NCBI RefSeq assembly: GCF_030867145.1 | Contig: NC_134418.1 | Coordinates: forward strand, 3,778,802 to 3,842,801 | Source of the DNA: Opisthocomus hoazin | Taxonomy: Eukaryota > Chordata > Aves > Opisthocomiformes > Opisthocomidae | Length of the DNA: 64,000 bases | Direction: 5' to 3' | Part shown: piece by piece, positions 12,888-26,619 of the stretch | Position numbering within the stretch: the stretch's first letter is position 1 | Layout: every line of letters starts with the position of its first letter | Program-made: the position numbers and the translations under genes | Notes under the pieces: model-generated | Databases searched by the model: none | What the model saw: the letters and a program-made list of their open reading frames with translations, nothing else | Told to the model about the DNA's origin: nothing

Positions 12888-13284
12888 CTCTGAAAGCAGT
12901 TTGCTGTGGAAGGAGCGTGCTGTGGGACCGTTTCACTCTGGCCGAGTCACAGCCACAGCCGGTTTCATCGTGCAAGGCAAACCGCTGTCACGCAAGCGAT
13001 TTCGCTGAGATGGTTTACGCTGGCCAGTCAGATCGGACAGCACTGGCCATGGTGAAGCACCAGCCCACGGCTGCTCCGGTTCTCATGAGCTCAGGCACAT
13101 CCTGCTGATCCCAGCAGCTTCAGGATTCCAGCCGGCCCTGAATTGCCAGCTTCCAAGCCCAAACAGACAAGCAGCCTCAACAGGCACATCCAGACCACAG
13201 GGTTTTTTGAGAAAGATACTGCCTGAGTGCGGGTAGAATCTTGGTCGTACACATTCACTGGATTACAATAGGACCTGTATTATT
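12888..13284. other. Unique non-coding DNA
   Basis: Nothing recognised. Confidence 0.5.
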
Positions 13285-13892
13285 TTCACAGAATCACAGA
13301 ATGGTTGGGATTGGAAGGGACCTCTGGGTCACCCAGCCCAACCCCCTGCCCAAGCAGGGTCACCCAGAGCAGGCTGCACAGCACCGCGGCCAGGCGGGGC
13401 TGGAATATCTCCAGAGAAGGAGACTCCACAGCCTCCCTGGGCAGCCTGGGCCAGGGCTCCGTCACCCTCAGAGGGAAGAAGTTCTTCCTCATCTTCAGCT
13501 GGAGCTTCCTCTGCTTCAGTTTGTGCCCATTGCCCCTTGTCCTGTCACTGGGCACCACTGAACAGAGTCTGACCCCGTCCTCCTGACCCCCACCCTGCAG
13601 ATATTTAGAGGCATTTCGAAGGTCCCCTCGCAGCCTTCTCTTCTCCAGGCTGAACAAGCCCAGCTCCCTCAGCCTCTCCTCGTAGGAGAGATGCTCCAGT
13701 CCCCTCCTCATCCTCGTAGCCCTGTGCTGGACTCTCTCCAGTAGCTCCTCATCTTTCTTGAACTGGGGAGCCCAGAACTGGACACAGGACTCCAGATGGG
13801 GCCTCCCCAGGGCAGAGTAGATGGGAAGGAGAACCTCCCTCGCCCTGCTGCCCACACTCCTCCTAATGCATGCCAGGATCCCATTAGCTTTT
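13285..13892 (-). mobile_element. CR1 young group, 5'-truncated
   Basis: Inverted ORF2 C-terminus, unbroken for about 189 codons (13286-13855). A small deletion near the 3' end changes the run-on tail to [15 protein letters not shown]. Confidence 0.95.
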
Positions 13893-15607
13893 TAGCATTT
13901 TGGTAGATATTTGAACATGTTCAGCCCCTTGCTTCTCCAAAAAGGCTGTTCTTACACAAGCAAAAACTGAATGTTAAATGGAGTTTAGGTTATTGACGTT
14001 TATGGTGTGCATCACAGACAAATTTCCTCTGCATCTCTGACTAACTCCAGGTATGGAGAAAGCATGTACCAGAGATAAAGCCTTTCTGCTAGGACAGTTG
14101 GCCACTTCTCAGTAATTAGTGGGACTAACGCAGCTGTTGACCTCAACAGGAGTTTGCCCCAAATCAAAAAGTGAGCCAAGCAGACCAAAAAATACACGTC
14201 GCAAAACACCTCACCAAATTTAGTCAAGTACATAGACACACGCTAACAGATCTGGAACGGACTGTAAAGTTTCACACAAATTCAAGGGAAGCATTTAGTC
14301 ACCCATAAAAGTTACGACTGACTTCAGTTTGGCACAGAGGTATCACACCAGGTTTGCAAAGAGTTCAAAGAATTTTTATACGAAACCATAAACTGGTCAA
14401 GTTTGTGAAGCACGCAGTGTCAGCGGGACGCCACGTGCAAGCTTTGAGGAAATATCAAACCACATACACAAATTTCATCTCCAGAGGGTGAATCTGCGAC
14501 AGCCACAGCAACAAGAAATGCTTTAAAAAAAGACCTTGTTTATAAAAATCACCAGGTTTCACTCACACATCTCAATCTGCTACGCCAGCAACACCATCAC
14601 AGCATCAAATCCATTTTGGTTGGAACGAGTCCTCTGAAATATCGAACAAGGAATCTTACAGTAAGATTTATTTTTTTTTAAAGCATTCCTCAGACTTTTC
14701 CTCAGCTCAGTCCACAGGAAGAACTGTGACCAGAACAACTGCCTACAAACTGCCTGCTGGATGCTGTTTTTTAATTCACTAACATCCTGAGTAACGGTCC
14801 TCCTTAGTCCATAACCTTCTTTCCTACTCCATGACGTTCCTTTCCTCAAAAAGACTCCGGGTTTTTTCTTTTCCCCTCCTCAATAAATCACTCATGCCAA
14901 AATTACGCACCTGTCTGTGCCGAGGGAATAGCAGAGGTCAGTGTATTTCAACCTAACAGTGGTTTGTATAACCAAGAAAAAAAAAAAGCCTCAAGCAAAG
15001 CTCTCTTCAGAATAGTGCAAATATGGATACCCCAAATCTGCCTGCCTCGCAACACACAGTAAACTAAGTTTCAAAAACGAAAGATTCCTCAAAGTCAATC
15101 AAGAGAAAATACTGGATTCATGAAAGTCTGCATCAGAACAAAGGCAACCCCCCCAGCCTAAGACCACCACGCTCATGAAGCTCAAACAGGAGAATGACGG
15201 CGCGCAGGTTTCACCACGCAGCTGTTGTAAGGCAGAGAGCTGGGGATCCACGGGAAAGCTGCAGGCTCAGCACCTCCGCGGGCTGCTGTTCCCTGAGCCA
15301 GCTACAGCGGCAGCCGCTGCACACCCAAAACACCGCTTCCATGTTTCTACCATACCTTCCAAGGGACGCTCATTCAGCTTTTCACCTCCCCAACGCGACG
15401 GTCAAAGCTTTTTGCCGATTAATATCAACCCGGGACGACGATGGGTAGCACACAATCAATCCTCGTTAAGGCTGATGATTATTCTCGATGCGCCCTGTAA
15501 GAGAGAAACACCCAGTTAATGGCTTGTGCCAAGGTGAGCGAGTCGTTTCACACGGATCAGCCACGTTGAGCAAACAGCCTTTTTATTGCCCCACCTGCTT
15601 GAATTTT
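13893..15607. other. Unique non-coding DNA
   Basis: AT-moderate with poly-A/T runs near 14670 and 14980. Nothing recognised. Confidence 0.5.
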
Positions 15608-16322
15608 CACACAGAATCACACAGAATGGTCGGGGTTGGCAGGGACCTCTGGGGTCACCCAGTCCAACCCCCTGCCCAAGCAGGGTCACCCAGAGCAGGC
15701 TGCACAGCACCGCGGCCAGGCGGGGCTGGAATATCTCCAGAGAAGGAGACTCCACAACCTTCCTGGGCAGCCTGGGCCAGGGCTCCGTCACCCTCAGAGG
15801 GAAGAAGTTCTTCCTCATCTTCAGCTGGAACTTCCTCTGCTTCAGTTTGTGCCCGTTGCCCCTTGTCCTGTCGCTGGGCACCACTGCAAAGAGTCTGGCC
15901 CCGTCCTCCTGACCCCCACCCTGCAGATATTTAGAGGCATTTCAAAGGTCCCCTCGCAGCCTTCCCTTCTCCAGGCTGAACACGCCCCGCTCCCTCAGCC
16001 TCTCCTCATAGGAGAGATGCTCCAGTCCCCTCCTCATCCTCGTAGCCCTCTGCTGGACTCTCTCCAGTAGCTCCTCATCTTGCTTGAAGTGGGGAGCCCA
16101 GAACTGGACACAGGACTCCAGATGGGGCCTCCTCAGGGCAGTGTAGAGGGGAAGGAGAACCTCCCTCGACCTGCTGGCCACACTCCTCCTGATGCATCCC
16201 AGAATGCCATTGGCCTTCTTGGCAGCCAGGACACACTGCTGGCTCAGGGTTGACCTGTCGTCCACCAGGACACCCAGGTCCCTCTCCGCAGAGCTGCTCT
16301 CCAGCAGGTCCGCCCCAAGCCT
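15608..16322 (-). mobile_element. CR1 young group, 5'-truncated, no shared frameshift
   Basis: Extends to the [12 protein letters not shown] region, where it keeps the ancestral GGGACCTGGGTGTCCTG. A stop (TGA for the arginine in CD-rich RGDL..NAS) interrupts the ORF2 frame near 15941. Confidence 0.95.
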
Positions 16323-19074
16323 TTACTGACGCAGGCAATTTGATGCAACAATTTTGTTGTGGGTGACTGGGACTGTCCCACCTAACGGCGATTCTCCCAG
16401 CCACTAACGTAGACTCCATATAAAATAAGTTTATAGAAGTATTACAAGCCCAGCTGCAGGGACACCAGCCTGCAGAAAGCATGGAAAAGGTGGAGAAGAT
16501 GACTGAAGACCTTAGCTCAGGCCATCTGTGGAGCAGCCGAACGCTACGCAGTCTGTTAATACACCAGAAACCTAACGAAGAACAAAAAAATTAGTCTTAA
16601 ACTGTTCTGTTTTGCAGAGAAAATAATGAGGAATCTACAGCACTTGGCCCCAAGCTGGAAAGATCTCCAGTTGTGTCAGATCTTACATCCAAATCTAGAC
16701 CGTTGCTTTAAAAATCACCTTCTTTCCTCTTTTCTAGAGAAGGCGAGGTTTGTGGACAGGAGCAGGACCCTGGTTAGGCCACCCAGCATCAGTGGAAAAA
16801 GGGGACAAACCTTTCAACCGCACAAACCCCTCTGGGGCCCTGACACAGGGGAAGGTGCCTTCAAAGCTGCGCTCTGCTCACAAAAACGGCTCCGAGGTGG
16901 AATCAGGCATGTATCAGTCAGAGCATCTATGGAGCGGGGAGGTGGCTCTTCTGGAGCTGCGGGTCTGTGAGTAAGGGGGAGAGGAAAACAATAAGGACTT
17001 CATCAGGCTGGGGGAGAGACGACTGAATTCTTCCCTCAGCAAACAGCTTACAGGTGCCTGGTTATTTTCTCAGTTACTCAGTTAAATATATTCAAGTTCT
17101 TGGTTACTTTCTGTAGGGCTCCTTCTGGTTTTAGATCTCCTTTTCAGCCACAGCTAACCACCCTTTCCACGTGCCACACAACGCATAAACAGGTAAGATG
17201 CATTATAAGAAGGTAAGGCAAGCCTCAAATAGCTAAAATTACCTATGCTGGTAGAACATAGGGGCAAAATTTCATGTCCCCCTCAACTATAGCAAGTGAG
17301 AAGCTGATGTTTTCTCTTATAATGCTTTATTAGAGCATTAAAGCCCTCTCACCCGGAGCAAGCTGCTGTTCACAGCCCCCAAACCACCCCGCAGCACCCA
17401 GGCAGCAAAGCCGGCAGCGGAACCGACGCCTGCGAGCCCCAGCTCCCGGCTTTGCCCCCCAGCACCTTGGCATAGCTGACGGGGACTGCCAGGCTGCAGA
17501 GCACCCCTGCAAGAACCGATATCCTCGCTCCAAAGTATTGCAACAACAGCTTTTATATCTGCACTTGATAAAGGGGACGATCAATCCGTTTTAAGTCGGT
17601 GTAGAAAGGAGATATATTCTGCAGACAGGGGGGAGAAGCAGCAGAGCATCTTCTCCCTCGTGGTGCCCCAGTGCTCCCCGGACGCCCACTCCATCGCTTT
17701 GCATTCCCCAACAAATAACCCAGGCTTGCTCGGGGCAACGCGGATTCCTGCTCCGGCTTTGTAGCGAAACAGGCTCCCTCTAATTATCCCTCAGCCTGAC
17801 GGCATCTAAATGGTGGAACAGGAATACGGCAGAGACTCTAAATGAGGGAGTGTGAAAACAAGACCATCTCCTTTCTCCGTTCACACCGCAGGTCCCAAGC
17901 GCACGAGGACACGCTGCCGCCTGAGTCATCCCCAGCAACGCTTCACAGCCCGGCAGCAACCACCGATATTTCCCACGCAAGTGGGTTTTTTTTTTTAAAG
18001 AATTATTTAAAATGAGAGGATAGCAAGAGTAACTTTGGGACTGCAGGAGCAACGGTGTGATCAAAAGGATCAGTCACGTCCGTAGAATCTTATTAGAAGT
18101 AATTTATATGCAAGTAAAACAAATATTCCCCACTTTTCTAGGAAAATGCCAAATTCTGTACCGATTTCCACGCTTTACAATCTCACTGACTTCAGAGGGT
18201 TCGCCTGCGGTATGAAGCACCAGGCCGGGGCCTCCCAGCCATACAGAGTAATCCCTTCCCGCTCCCCCTTTCCAAACCCCTCTCATCCCATCGGGCGCTG
18301 CAGCGATGACCCCACGAGCCAAGTCTCAGCCCCGTGGCGACGCTTCTCCGCTCCCGGGTAAAGCCTGGGGAGGGGGCGAACGGGAAATACGAGGCCGGCG
18401 ACGGAAACGTCGACATGCGAAACCCACGGCCCCGGCGAGCCCGGCGTGCGGGGCTGAGCACGGGGCGGCCGGGGGGTTAATTGGGGCAGGGCGGGGGGAG
18501 AGGCACGAACCTTCCTTCAACCTAATTAAACCCAGATCCAAAAGCCACCCCGATCCGAGGGCATCATGGGTTTTTGTCAGGAAGGGCAGGGATAAATTAA
18601 CTCCTAACTCAGGCCCTATTCTTTTTTTTCATTGTTGTTTAAATTTTCCCACTTCCTAAGATTTCAGCGTTTCCTTGGGACAAAGCAGAGCTCCAGCCTG
18701 CCAGCTCACCCGCCCCTTCTCTCCAAGGCATCTGGGCAGATGCTTCCCCCAACCACGCTCTTCAAAACTACCCCACCTGCTTCTGCATTTACCAACATCA
18801 ATGCGAAAGGCTATGGCTGACCCCTCTCTTCCATCACAGCTGTTATTTACAGTGCTACCGACACACTGGGATAGAGGCTAATAAATGTTTAATGGCCCAG
18901 TAAACACCAAGGGCTTTATCTACAGCCCATTTCAAAGCCTGATCAAATATAATAATCCTCTGCACGTCTGCCTGCCACTTCCCTGGCCTCCTGCGGGACG
19001 GGAGGAGATGTAGGCGGCTGCTCCACATTCAGACGAGGAAGGGGGGTGAGCTCTGGATGTGTTCGTGTTCATGG
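16323..19074. other. Unique non-coding DNA with one CpG-rich patch
   Basis: Contains the 18285-18525 CpG patch. Otherwise no exon or repeat recognised. Confidence 0.5.
18285..18525. promoter_or_regulatory. Small CpG-rich patch
   Basis: CpG-rich DNA (GGCGACGGAAACGTCGACATGCG, GGGGCGGCCGGGGGG) in an AT-moderate neighbourhood with no repeat covering it. Could be an unannotated promoter or enhancer. No supported exon is attached. Confidence 0.3.
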
Positions 19075-19542
19075 ATGGGTTGGAGCGGGTGCACAGGAGG
19101 CCACGAAGATGATCCGAGGGCTGGAGCACCTCTCCTACAAGGAGAGGCTGGGGGAGTTGGGGCTGTTCAGCCTGGAGAAGAGAAGGCTCCGGGGTGACCT
19201 TAGAGCAGCTGCCAGTGCCTGAAGGGGCCGACAGGAAGGATGGAGAGGGGCTTTGCACAAGAGTGTGTAGTGATAGGACAAGGGGGAACGGCTCTAAACT
19301 AAAAGAGGGCAGATTTAGATTAGATAACTAGGAAGAAATTCTTCCCCATGAGGGTGGTGAAACCCTGGCCCAGGCTGCCCAGAGAAGCTGTGGCTGCCCC
19401 CTCCCTGGCAGGGTTCAAGGCCAGGTTGGATGGAGCTCTGAGCAACCTGGGCTGGTGGAAGATGTCCCTGCTCATGGCAGGGGGGTTGGAACCAGATGAT
19501 CTTTAAGGTCCCTTCCAACCCAAACCATTCTATGATTCTGTA
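19075..19542 (+). mobile_element. CR1 second group, 5'-truncated
   Basis: Starts near GGTTGGAGCGGGTGCACAGG, keeps [20 protein letters not shown], and ends AACCCAAACCATTCTATGATTCTG. Confidence 0.93.
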
Positions 19543-20448
19543 TGGAATGGGGTGAGCTATAGGGAGATGGATGCTTTCCCTGTTTCCATCCCAATTTCTT
19601 GCTCCCAGAAGGGCAGGACTATGCACCAACCTGTCGGATCTCAACTTCCACATGATACAGAAAGGCAGGTGGCATCTGCCTCTAGGATTCAATAAAACAG
19701 TTCTTTATAATGGGAATATCACACCCAGCAAGCAGAGAATATGTGGAGGAAGCCGAGTATCATGTACTCACAGACTGGGGTATAGGGGAAAGACACCTGC
19801 ACGTTTCATGAAGTGCTGTAGGAGACTATGAGACCAGAAATGCTGAAGCTTTGTAGAAAGAAGCTTTATTTTTAAAAATTACAGAAACAGAATCAATACT
19901 GCAGCAATTTATACAAGGCACAGCTTGCACAATGCATCGGATTGCCAAGGAGCTGAATTCCTCGCATGCACCTACCCAGGCAAGGGCCGACTTCTGCCAG
20001 ACGAACCGATCCAGCGCACGAGGGAGCAAAACAACTCTCCCGGCAGATAAACCGCTTCCTCAGGCCTGACACGGAAGATCTTTTCCCCCTCAATTACAGC
20101 TGTGGGACCATTACTCAATCTTCCCTCCCCACGCAAGTCTTAGTTACCTTCTAGACTCTTGTATCTCCAGCGCGATATTTTAAATGAGTCATTTTGACAC
20201 ATTAAAGCTCAGCAGTTAGGTTTTTATTACGCTATTACGCAGCGCTGCGACAAGCTTCCCTAAAGACCTGATGCTAAATCACAGGCTAATTAGGGTTTGG
20301 AAACCTCACACGACCGTGCGATGAACACACTAGAAAAAGCCAGGAGGACTTCACAGGCGAGGCCTCCCCCCTCTCCGACATGGGGTTCCACCGTGGCACC
20401 AGCCAGCCAACACACGGGCTCCGGGAACCAGACCTGCTCCATATTAGG
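19543..20448. other. Unique non-coding DNA
   Basis: Nothing recognised. Confidence 0.5.
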
Positions 20449-21306
20449 AGTGGTGGATACACCGGCAGGCTGGGCCGCCATACAGCGAGACCTGGACAGG
20501 CTGGAGAGTTGGGCAGAGAGGAACCTGATGAGGTTCAACCAGGGCAAGGGCAGGGTCCTGCACCTGGGGAGGAACAACCCCAGGCACCAGTGCAGGCTGG
20601 GGCTGACCTGCTGGAGAGCAGCTCTGCGGAGAGGGACTGGGAGTGCTGGGGGACGACAGGGTGACCATGAGCCAGCAGTGTGCCCTGGCTGCCAAGAAGG
20701 CCAATGGGATCCTGGGGTGCATTAGGAGGAGTGTGGGCAGCAGGTCAAGGGAGGTTCTCCTCCCCCTCTACACTGCCCTGGTGAGGCCCCATCTGGAGTC
20801 CTGTGTCCAGTTCTGGGCTCCCCAGTTCAAGAAAGATGAGGAGCTACTGGAGAGAGTCCAGCGGAGGGCTACGAGGATGAGGAGGGAACTGGAGCATCTC
20901 TCCTATGAGGAGAGGCTGAGGGAGCTGGGCTTGTTCAGCCTGGAGAAGAGAAGGCTGAGAGGGGACCTTCGAAATGCCTCTAAATATCTGCAGGGTGGGT
21001 GTCAGGAGGACGGGGCCAGACTCTTTCCAGTGGTGCCCAGCGACAGGACAAGGGGCAACGGGCACAAACTGAAGCAGAGGAAGCTCCAGCTGAACACGAG
21101 GAAGACCTTCTTCCCTCTGAGGGTGACGGAGCCCTGGCCCAGGCTGCCCAGGGAGGCTGTGGAGTCTCCTTCTCTGGAGATATTCCAGCCCCGCCTGGCC
21201 GCGGTGCTGTGCAGCCTGCTCTGGGTGACCCTGCTTGGGCAGGAGGGTTGGACTAGATGACTCACAGAGGTCCCTGCCAACCCCGACTATTCTGTGATTC
21301 TGTGAT
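20449..21306 (+). mobile_element. CR1 young group carrying the shared ORF2 frameshift
   Basis: Begins in the region after RT motif C ([19 protein letters not shown]). At 20634-20648 GGGACTGGGAGTGCT lacks one base against the GGGACCTGGGTGTGCT of the 58730 copy. The frame then ends [12 protein letters not shown] and the rest of ORF2 reopens in another frame at 20643. Confidence 0.95.
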
Positions 21307-22551
21307 ATTCCAGACCTGTTTTACAGTTTTCTGGACCATATTCCAGGTTTGATTTTTCTTGTTCAGCCTCCAAATCAGCCCCCAAACCATGTCCTGATAC
21401 CAGCAAGGGCTTCTGATCTCGCCAAATCTGACCTCCCCCCCCGAACCACCACCCCCTCTGCGCTCAGATGATGGGAGAGAGCTGCCTCCCAGTCCCACCG
21501 GGTCAAACCGGAGGGTTCTCCACCTCCGACCCGTGCAGAAGGCGAGGCATCAGGGCAGGATTACGAAAACGGAGGCTCGAGGCCAAAACGCAGGAGCCCG
21601 GAGGCAGGGCTGTCGCTGGGGTGTAGCTCACCCCCGTCGCCGTGCCCCGGCCCCTTCCCTCCCTCCACGGGACGGTCCTATTCAGCGTGGCCAGGAGACT
21701 CTTGCAGAGGATGTTTTAAAACTCCCAAAGCTGCCAAAAACGTCAAATTAGAGCACAGGGAGAGCTCGTAAGCAATCCACCCAAAGCGAACCGCAGCGCT
21801 GCTTGGCTGCCTTTTTGGGTGAAACCAAAACTCGTGAAAGCAAAGATCTACCGGCAATTACACCCAAAAGGCTTCCTGTCTCCGCTCGGATCGTTGTTTG
21901 CTTTGGGTTTTCGCGGTAGATGGGAGCACAGACTACAATTTGTGGGAGATAGGTTATTGCTGCTAATGCAAAGAGCTATTTCCCCACCCCTCCCCTTAAC
22001 AGATAAAGAAAGCACTAAAAACGCCGCTCTGCAACGGCTTCGGCCTGCGTTCGCAGATGGCAGCAAAAATTAGCATTTATTTATTTGCGGTTTTAGTCAC
22101 TTTTAAAAAGAAAAACAGATCAAGGAAGAAATGCACCTGAAGTAGGACTCCCTCTCCTGCCTTTCGCAACTCATACTGCAAAAGGCAGCAGGGAAAGAGC
22201 ATTTTGCAGAGCTTTAGGAAACCACATTTAGAAAAAAAAGAATACATTGACCCAAGACGGAGAATGAAAACAAGCAGAACAATCAGAGTCACGGAAGTTT
22301 GCTCCGAGGAGACAGCTGGGAAGGTGAAAGGAGGAAGCAAGCAAAAGAAAACACACAGCATAAAGACACAAGTTAGTCCCAAACAGCAGAATTATTCAGC
22401 CTTTCACATTTGCGCAGCACTGCATACACCAAACAAGATGTGGCCATACAGTGCTGCGCGGTTCGAGACCCAGCTGCATTTATCTCCACAACCATACCCC
22501 TCCAGAGGGCTCAGCCCACCCCGTGCCTCCTGAGGACCTCAGCCTCCCTGT
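21307..22551. other. Unique non-coding DNA
   Basis: CpG-moderate near 21530-21680; nothing recognised. Confidence 0.5.
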
Positions 22552-23876
22552 CTCAGAATCACACCGGGGCTGAGGTGGGAAGGGACCTCTGGAGAGCATC
22601 TGGTCCAACCCCCCTGCTCAAGCAGGGCTACCCAGAGCCGGTTGCCCAGGACCATGTCCAGACAGATCTTGAGGATCTCCAAGGAGGGAGACCCCACAAC
22701 CTCCCTGGGCAACCTGTTCCAGCACTCCGTCACCCTCACACTCAAAAAGCGTTCCCTGATGTTCAGAGGGACCTTCCTGTGTCTCACTTTGTGCCCATGG
22801 CCCCTTGTCCAGTCACTGGGCACCACTGGAAAGAGCCTGGCTCCATCCTCCTTGCGCCCTCCCTCCAGGTATTTACAGACATTGGTGAGACCCCTGCAGC
22901 CTTCTCTTCTCCAGGCTGAGCAGTCCCAGCTCTCTCCGCCTTTCCTCCTACATGAGGTGCTCCAGTCCCTGAATCATCTTTGTGGCCCTTTGCTGGACTC
23001 TCTCCAGTCTGTCCATGTCTCTCTTGTACTGGGGAGATCAGCACCAGACACCATGTTCCACGTGTGGCCCCACCAGTGACGAGCAGAGGGGAAAGATACC
23101 CTCCCTCAACCCGCTGGCCACGCTTGGTCTAATGCAGCCCAAGACACCCCTGGCCACCGAAATTTGCCACAAGAGCACCTTGCTGGCTCATGGTCAGCTT
23201 GGTGTTCACCAGGACCCCCAGGTCCTTTCCTGTCAAGCTGCTTTCCAGCCAGGTGGTCCCAGCAGATACTGCTGCCCAGGGTTGTTCCTCCTCAGGGACA
23301 GGACTTTGCACTTCTCCTTGTTGAGCTTCATGAGGTCCCCATTGGCCCATTTCTCCAGCCTGGTGAGGTCCCTCTGAACGGCAGCTTGACCCTCTGGTGT
23401 ATCAGCCACTCCTCCCAGTTTGGTGTCACCAGCGAGCTTGCTGAGGGTGCACTCAGCCCCATCTTCCTGGTCATTAATGAAGATGTTGAACAGGATCAAA
23501 CCCAATACTGACCCCTGGGGTACACCACGAGTTACTGGCCTCCAACGAGACTTCATGCCACTGGTCACCACCCCCTGGGCCCAACCATTCCACCAGTTTT
23601 CAACCCACCTCACTGTCTTCTCATCTAGTCTGTACATCAACAGCTTCTCTGTGAGGATCTTACAGGAGACAGAGTCTTAGGCCTTACTGAAGTCCAGGTA
23701 GGCAATACCCACCACTCTCCCCTCATCTACCAGGCCAGCCACTTCATCGTAGAAGTTTCTCAAGCTGGTCAAGTAGGACTTCCCTTTAGTGAACCCATGC
23801 TGACTGCTCCTGATGATTATCTCATCCATCAAGTGCCTGGAAATGGCTTCTAGGATGAGCTGCTCCATCTCCTACC
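22552..23876 (-). mobile_element. CR1 older copy with decayed reverse transcriptase
   Basis: About 1.3 kb in reverse. Translations show [22 protein letters not shown] and [14 protein letters not shown], but motif C reads LAGDT instead of FADDT and there are frame breaks. Its 3' end has only one degenerate octamer (TCAGAATCACACC). It is the most divergent long copy. Confidence 0.93.
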
Positions 23877-26619
23877 TGTACTTATAGTTTTGGCTCAAAA
23901 AAGTTGGAGAATCTCACATTATCTGCTCAGTCTTCTTGAAGGATGTTGCTTGATTATTGCAGTGATAAAAAGTGCAGGGAAAGAGCACAAGCATGAAAGA
24001 AAAATACTTGTAGTTCACTAAGAAATCTGATATCATGCAGGCAAGATCATCGCTAAAGACTTTAGTTTAGATGAACAAGTGAAAAAGGAACAGAGAGCAT
24101 CAGCTACACGGATGATAAATACACATCATTTTCCCCAGTAGTGAAGCCTGTCCTCACTGCAGGAAATTGCCATTTACTTCCAGCACAAATGGATTACTCA
24201 TGGACAGAGAAGCTGAGGGCAAAATTAACTCTTGGAGCCCAGCGCGTCCCAGGAGATCAGATCAAACCCAGCCTGCTCCTTTCCTCCACTGCACACAGAC
24301 CAGGAATCTGATGGCCTCTTTGATTGCTTCCATCACCGCAATAATTATTTCAATTTTTAGCGTCTTCATTTTGGCAGAGGCTCTCTTAGAAGCCCTATCA
24401 AGAACAATTAAATGCAAGAATTAAGTGAAATAAGGCGCCAACAAGGTTCGGTGTCTGCACCTCTTCCCTTAAGTGGGATGGACGACTAAGTGCTCAGCAT
24501 ACAAACTCCTGCCTACACAGGGAGGCACCCCCAGAAGAGATCCAAAAAGCCTTTTTCTTAATAGAAACCATCTAGAACTTGCCAATAAGAAAAGCTAAAT
24601 CCTGCAAGCCCAGCGAGATGGAGCCCTGGCTCCAGCTCCCACGCGGGCTCAAGAGTTCAAACCCACTTCCCACAACCCAGGGAGAGCAGCCGGCTCAGCC
24701 CATGGTCTTTCTTTGCTGTCCTTCCCTGACGATGCTGCGATGCTAAGCAGCCAAATATGCAAGTCACTACACCGGAATTACACAGCGTAGTGACCAATGG
24801 ACTTACCTAGGAGGGAAGTTCTGGCCATGGTCCTCTTTCTCAGGACTTTTTATGTGCTTTACGTTGGATATCCATTGGACTTGAGAAACCCACAAGCACT
24901 CACACTGCACACGCCGCTGAGCAGAGGGACCAGGACACAATTCCTGCCCTTTCACGCTCCACCGATAAATCGCACGCTCCTCTGCATGGGTGCTCAGAGT
25001 TGAGGGACACGGAGGGACGCAGCACCCGCGCTTCCAACAGCCAGGGAGTGCTGCAGGCTTCTCGCCAACAGTCAGAGGAATGGCAACCTAACACCTAGTC
25101 CAGAAGCATCTCAAGGAGCTTCCAGTGTTGGCTGCCCAAAGAGCCCAGGTTTCTGAGATCGCAGTTCTGATCTTATTTTAACGTGTTTTTTTTTAGGAAC
25201 ATAGGTCTTCAGAAATTGCCTCTTACTCAAAGACTAACAGCTGCATGACAGTCACATTCAGATTCAAAGCCTTCTACTCATTCCTGAATTCGAAAGCAAG
25301 GCTAAGCAGATGCACCACTAAGTCCAGTTTCCTTTTTTTTGACAAGTATAACGACCCCCAGCTTCACAGACACAAGACACTTCGAGAAGCGACTCCTCAA
25401 ATAGTGAGATGACAGAAGCAGCAACAAAAGCCCACTCACCCTACCACTGGTCTCATGCCTTGCAAAATAATTGCCTTCCCACCCAGAACTAAAGGTTACA
25501 ATTACAGTGAGAATGAGTCAAGCCGGAAAGACCTATTTAAAAAAAAAAAAAAGAGAGAGAAAAAATGGAAAAAAAGTTTTAATGAAAACATGCAGGCGAT
25601 TGTGAGACAGAAGGGGCCCATTTTCGCATCGCACCTTGTTTGCTCATGCTTTGTCTCAGTTGCCAACCACAAATTAAACACTCCAGTTGAAACTTTGCTC
25701 ATCTGCTACCTTTAATCCTTAGTCACTAGCAAGTGAACATCTGTTTTGCTTTGAAGCTTTCAGCAGTGACTCAGTATTATCTACAGCGTTGGACCGCTGA
25801 AGATTAGTATTCCTGAGGTTTTTTTTTTTTTCCCCTTCCCCTAGCAACAGCGCTGCTTGCTTTCAGGAGGAGGAATCAGCCTACAAAATTGTGTTACAAA
25901 ATCACTGACGTCTGACATGAGTTGAGGAGGAAGCGCAGGACCCGGAGAGACCTCACCCTCAGCTGGGAACAAACCGGCCGCGATCTCTCCCAGCGCATAC
26001 CTGTGCCCCACAGCTCGGGGCGATTGACACGTGGTCGCAGGGTGACCCACGGCGTGGGGCGATCCACACGTGGTCGCAGGGTGACCCACGGCTTCAGGGC
26101 TCCAGAGAAGCAGCGATCTCCCGCTGTGTTCACAATAAGCAGGTCGCAATTAAAATGACTCCAGCAGCTCTCTCAGCGTGAGCATCCCCCCCGAGCCTGA
26201 AAGCAATCCCAAAGGTTTACCGGCCATTTCACCTCCGCTGGCTTCGGGCAGGCCAGATAGCTCAGCATCTTCAGCAGCAGCGAAGCCCCGGAGGTAGACG
26301 CACAGCTTGAGAAAAGGATGCAGGAAATATCCCTGCGCCCAGGGACTCAATTAACTCGCTGATAGAAGACACCAGCATCCCATTAAGGCGGTAGACGCTG
26401 TGCCTGCACAAAGGCGTGCCACGCCTGGGAAAAGGACTTCAGGGATAGCATGTGCTCTGTGTACGTGCAAGGGAAGAGCCTGGACACGGTCATCACCTTG
26501 TCCTGCTGTGAGGAGAAGGGATCTGTGCAATATCCGAGTTCGCTGACAAACCGATCGCTAACAGCCGCTTCCCCCTGATTTGTGCGGGGTCGATCCTGCG
26601 GCTCATTTTCCCTGGAAGA
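23877..26619. other. Unique non-coding DNA
   Basis: A poly-A/purine run near 25537-25580, a poly-T run near 25819 and the 39-bp duplication at 26017. No exon recognised. Confidence 0.5.
26017..26094 (+). repeat. 39-bp tandem duplication
   Basis: Two adjacent copies at 26017 and 26056 of a unit starting GGGGCGAT and containing ACACGTGGTCGCAGGGTGAC. They differ at only a few bases. Each unit carries a CACGTG E-box palindrome. Confidence 0.9.
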
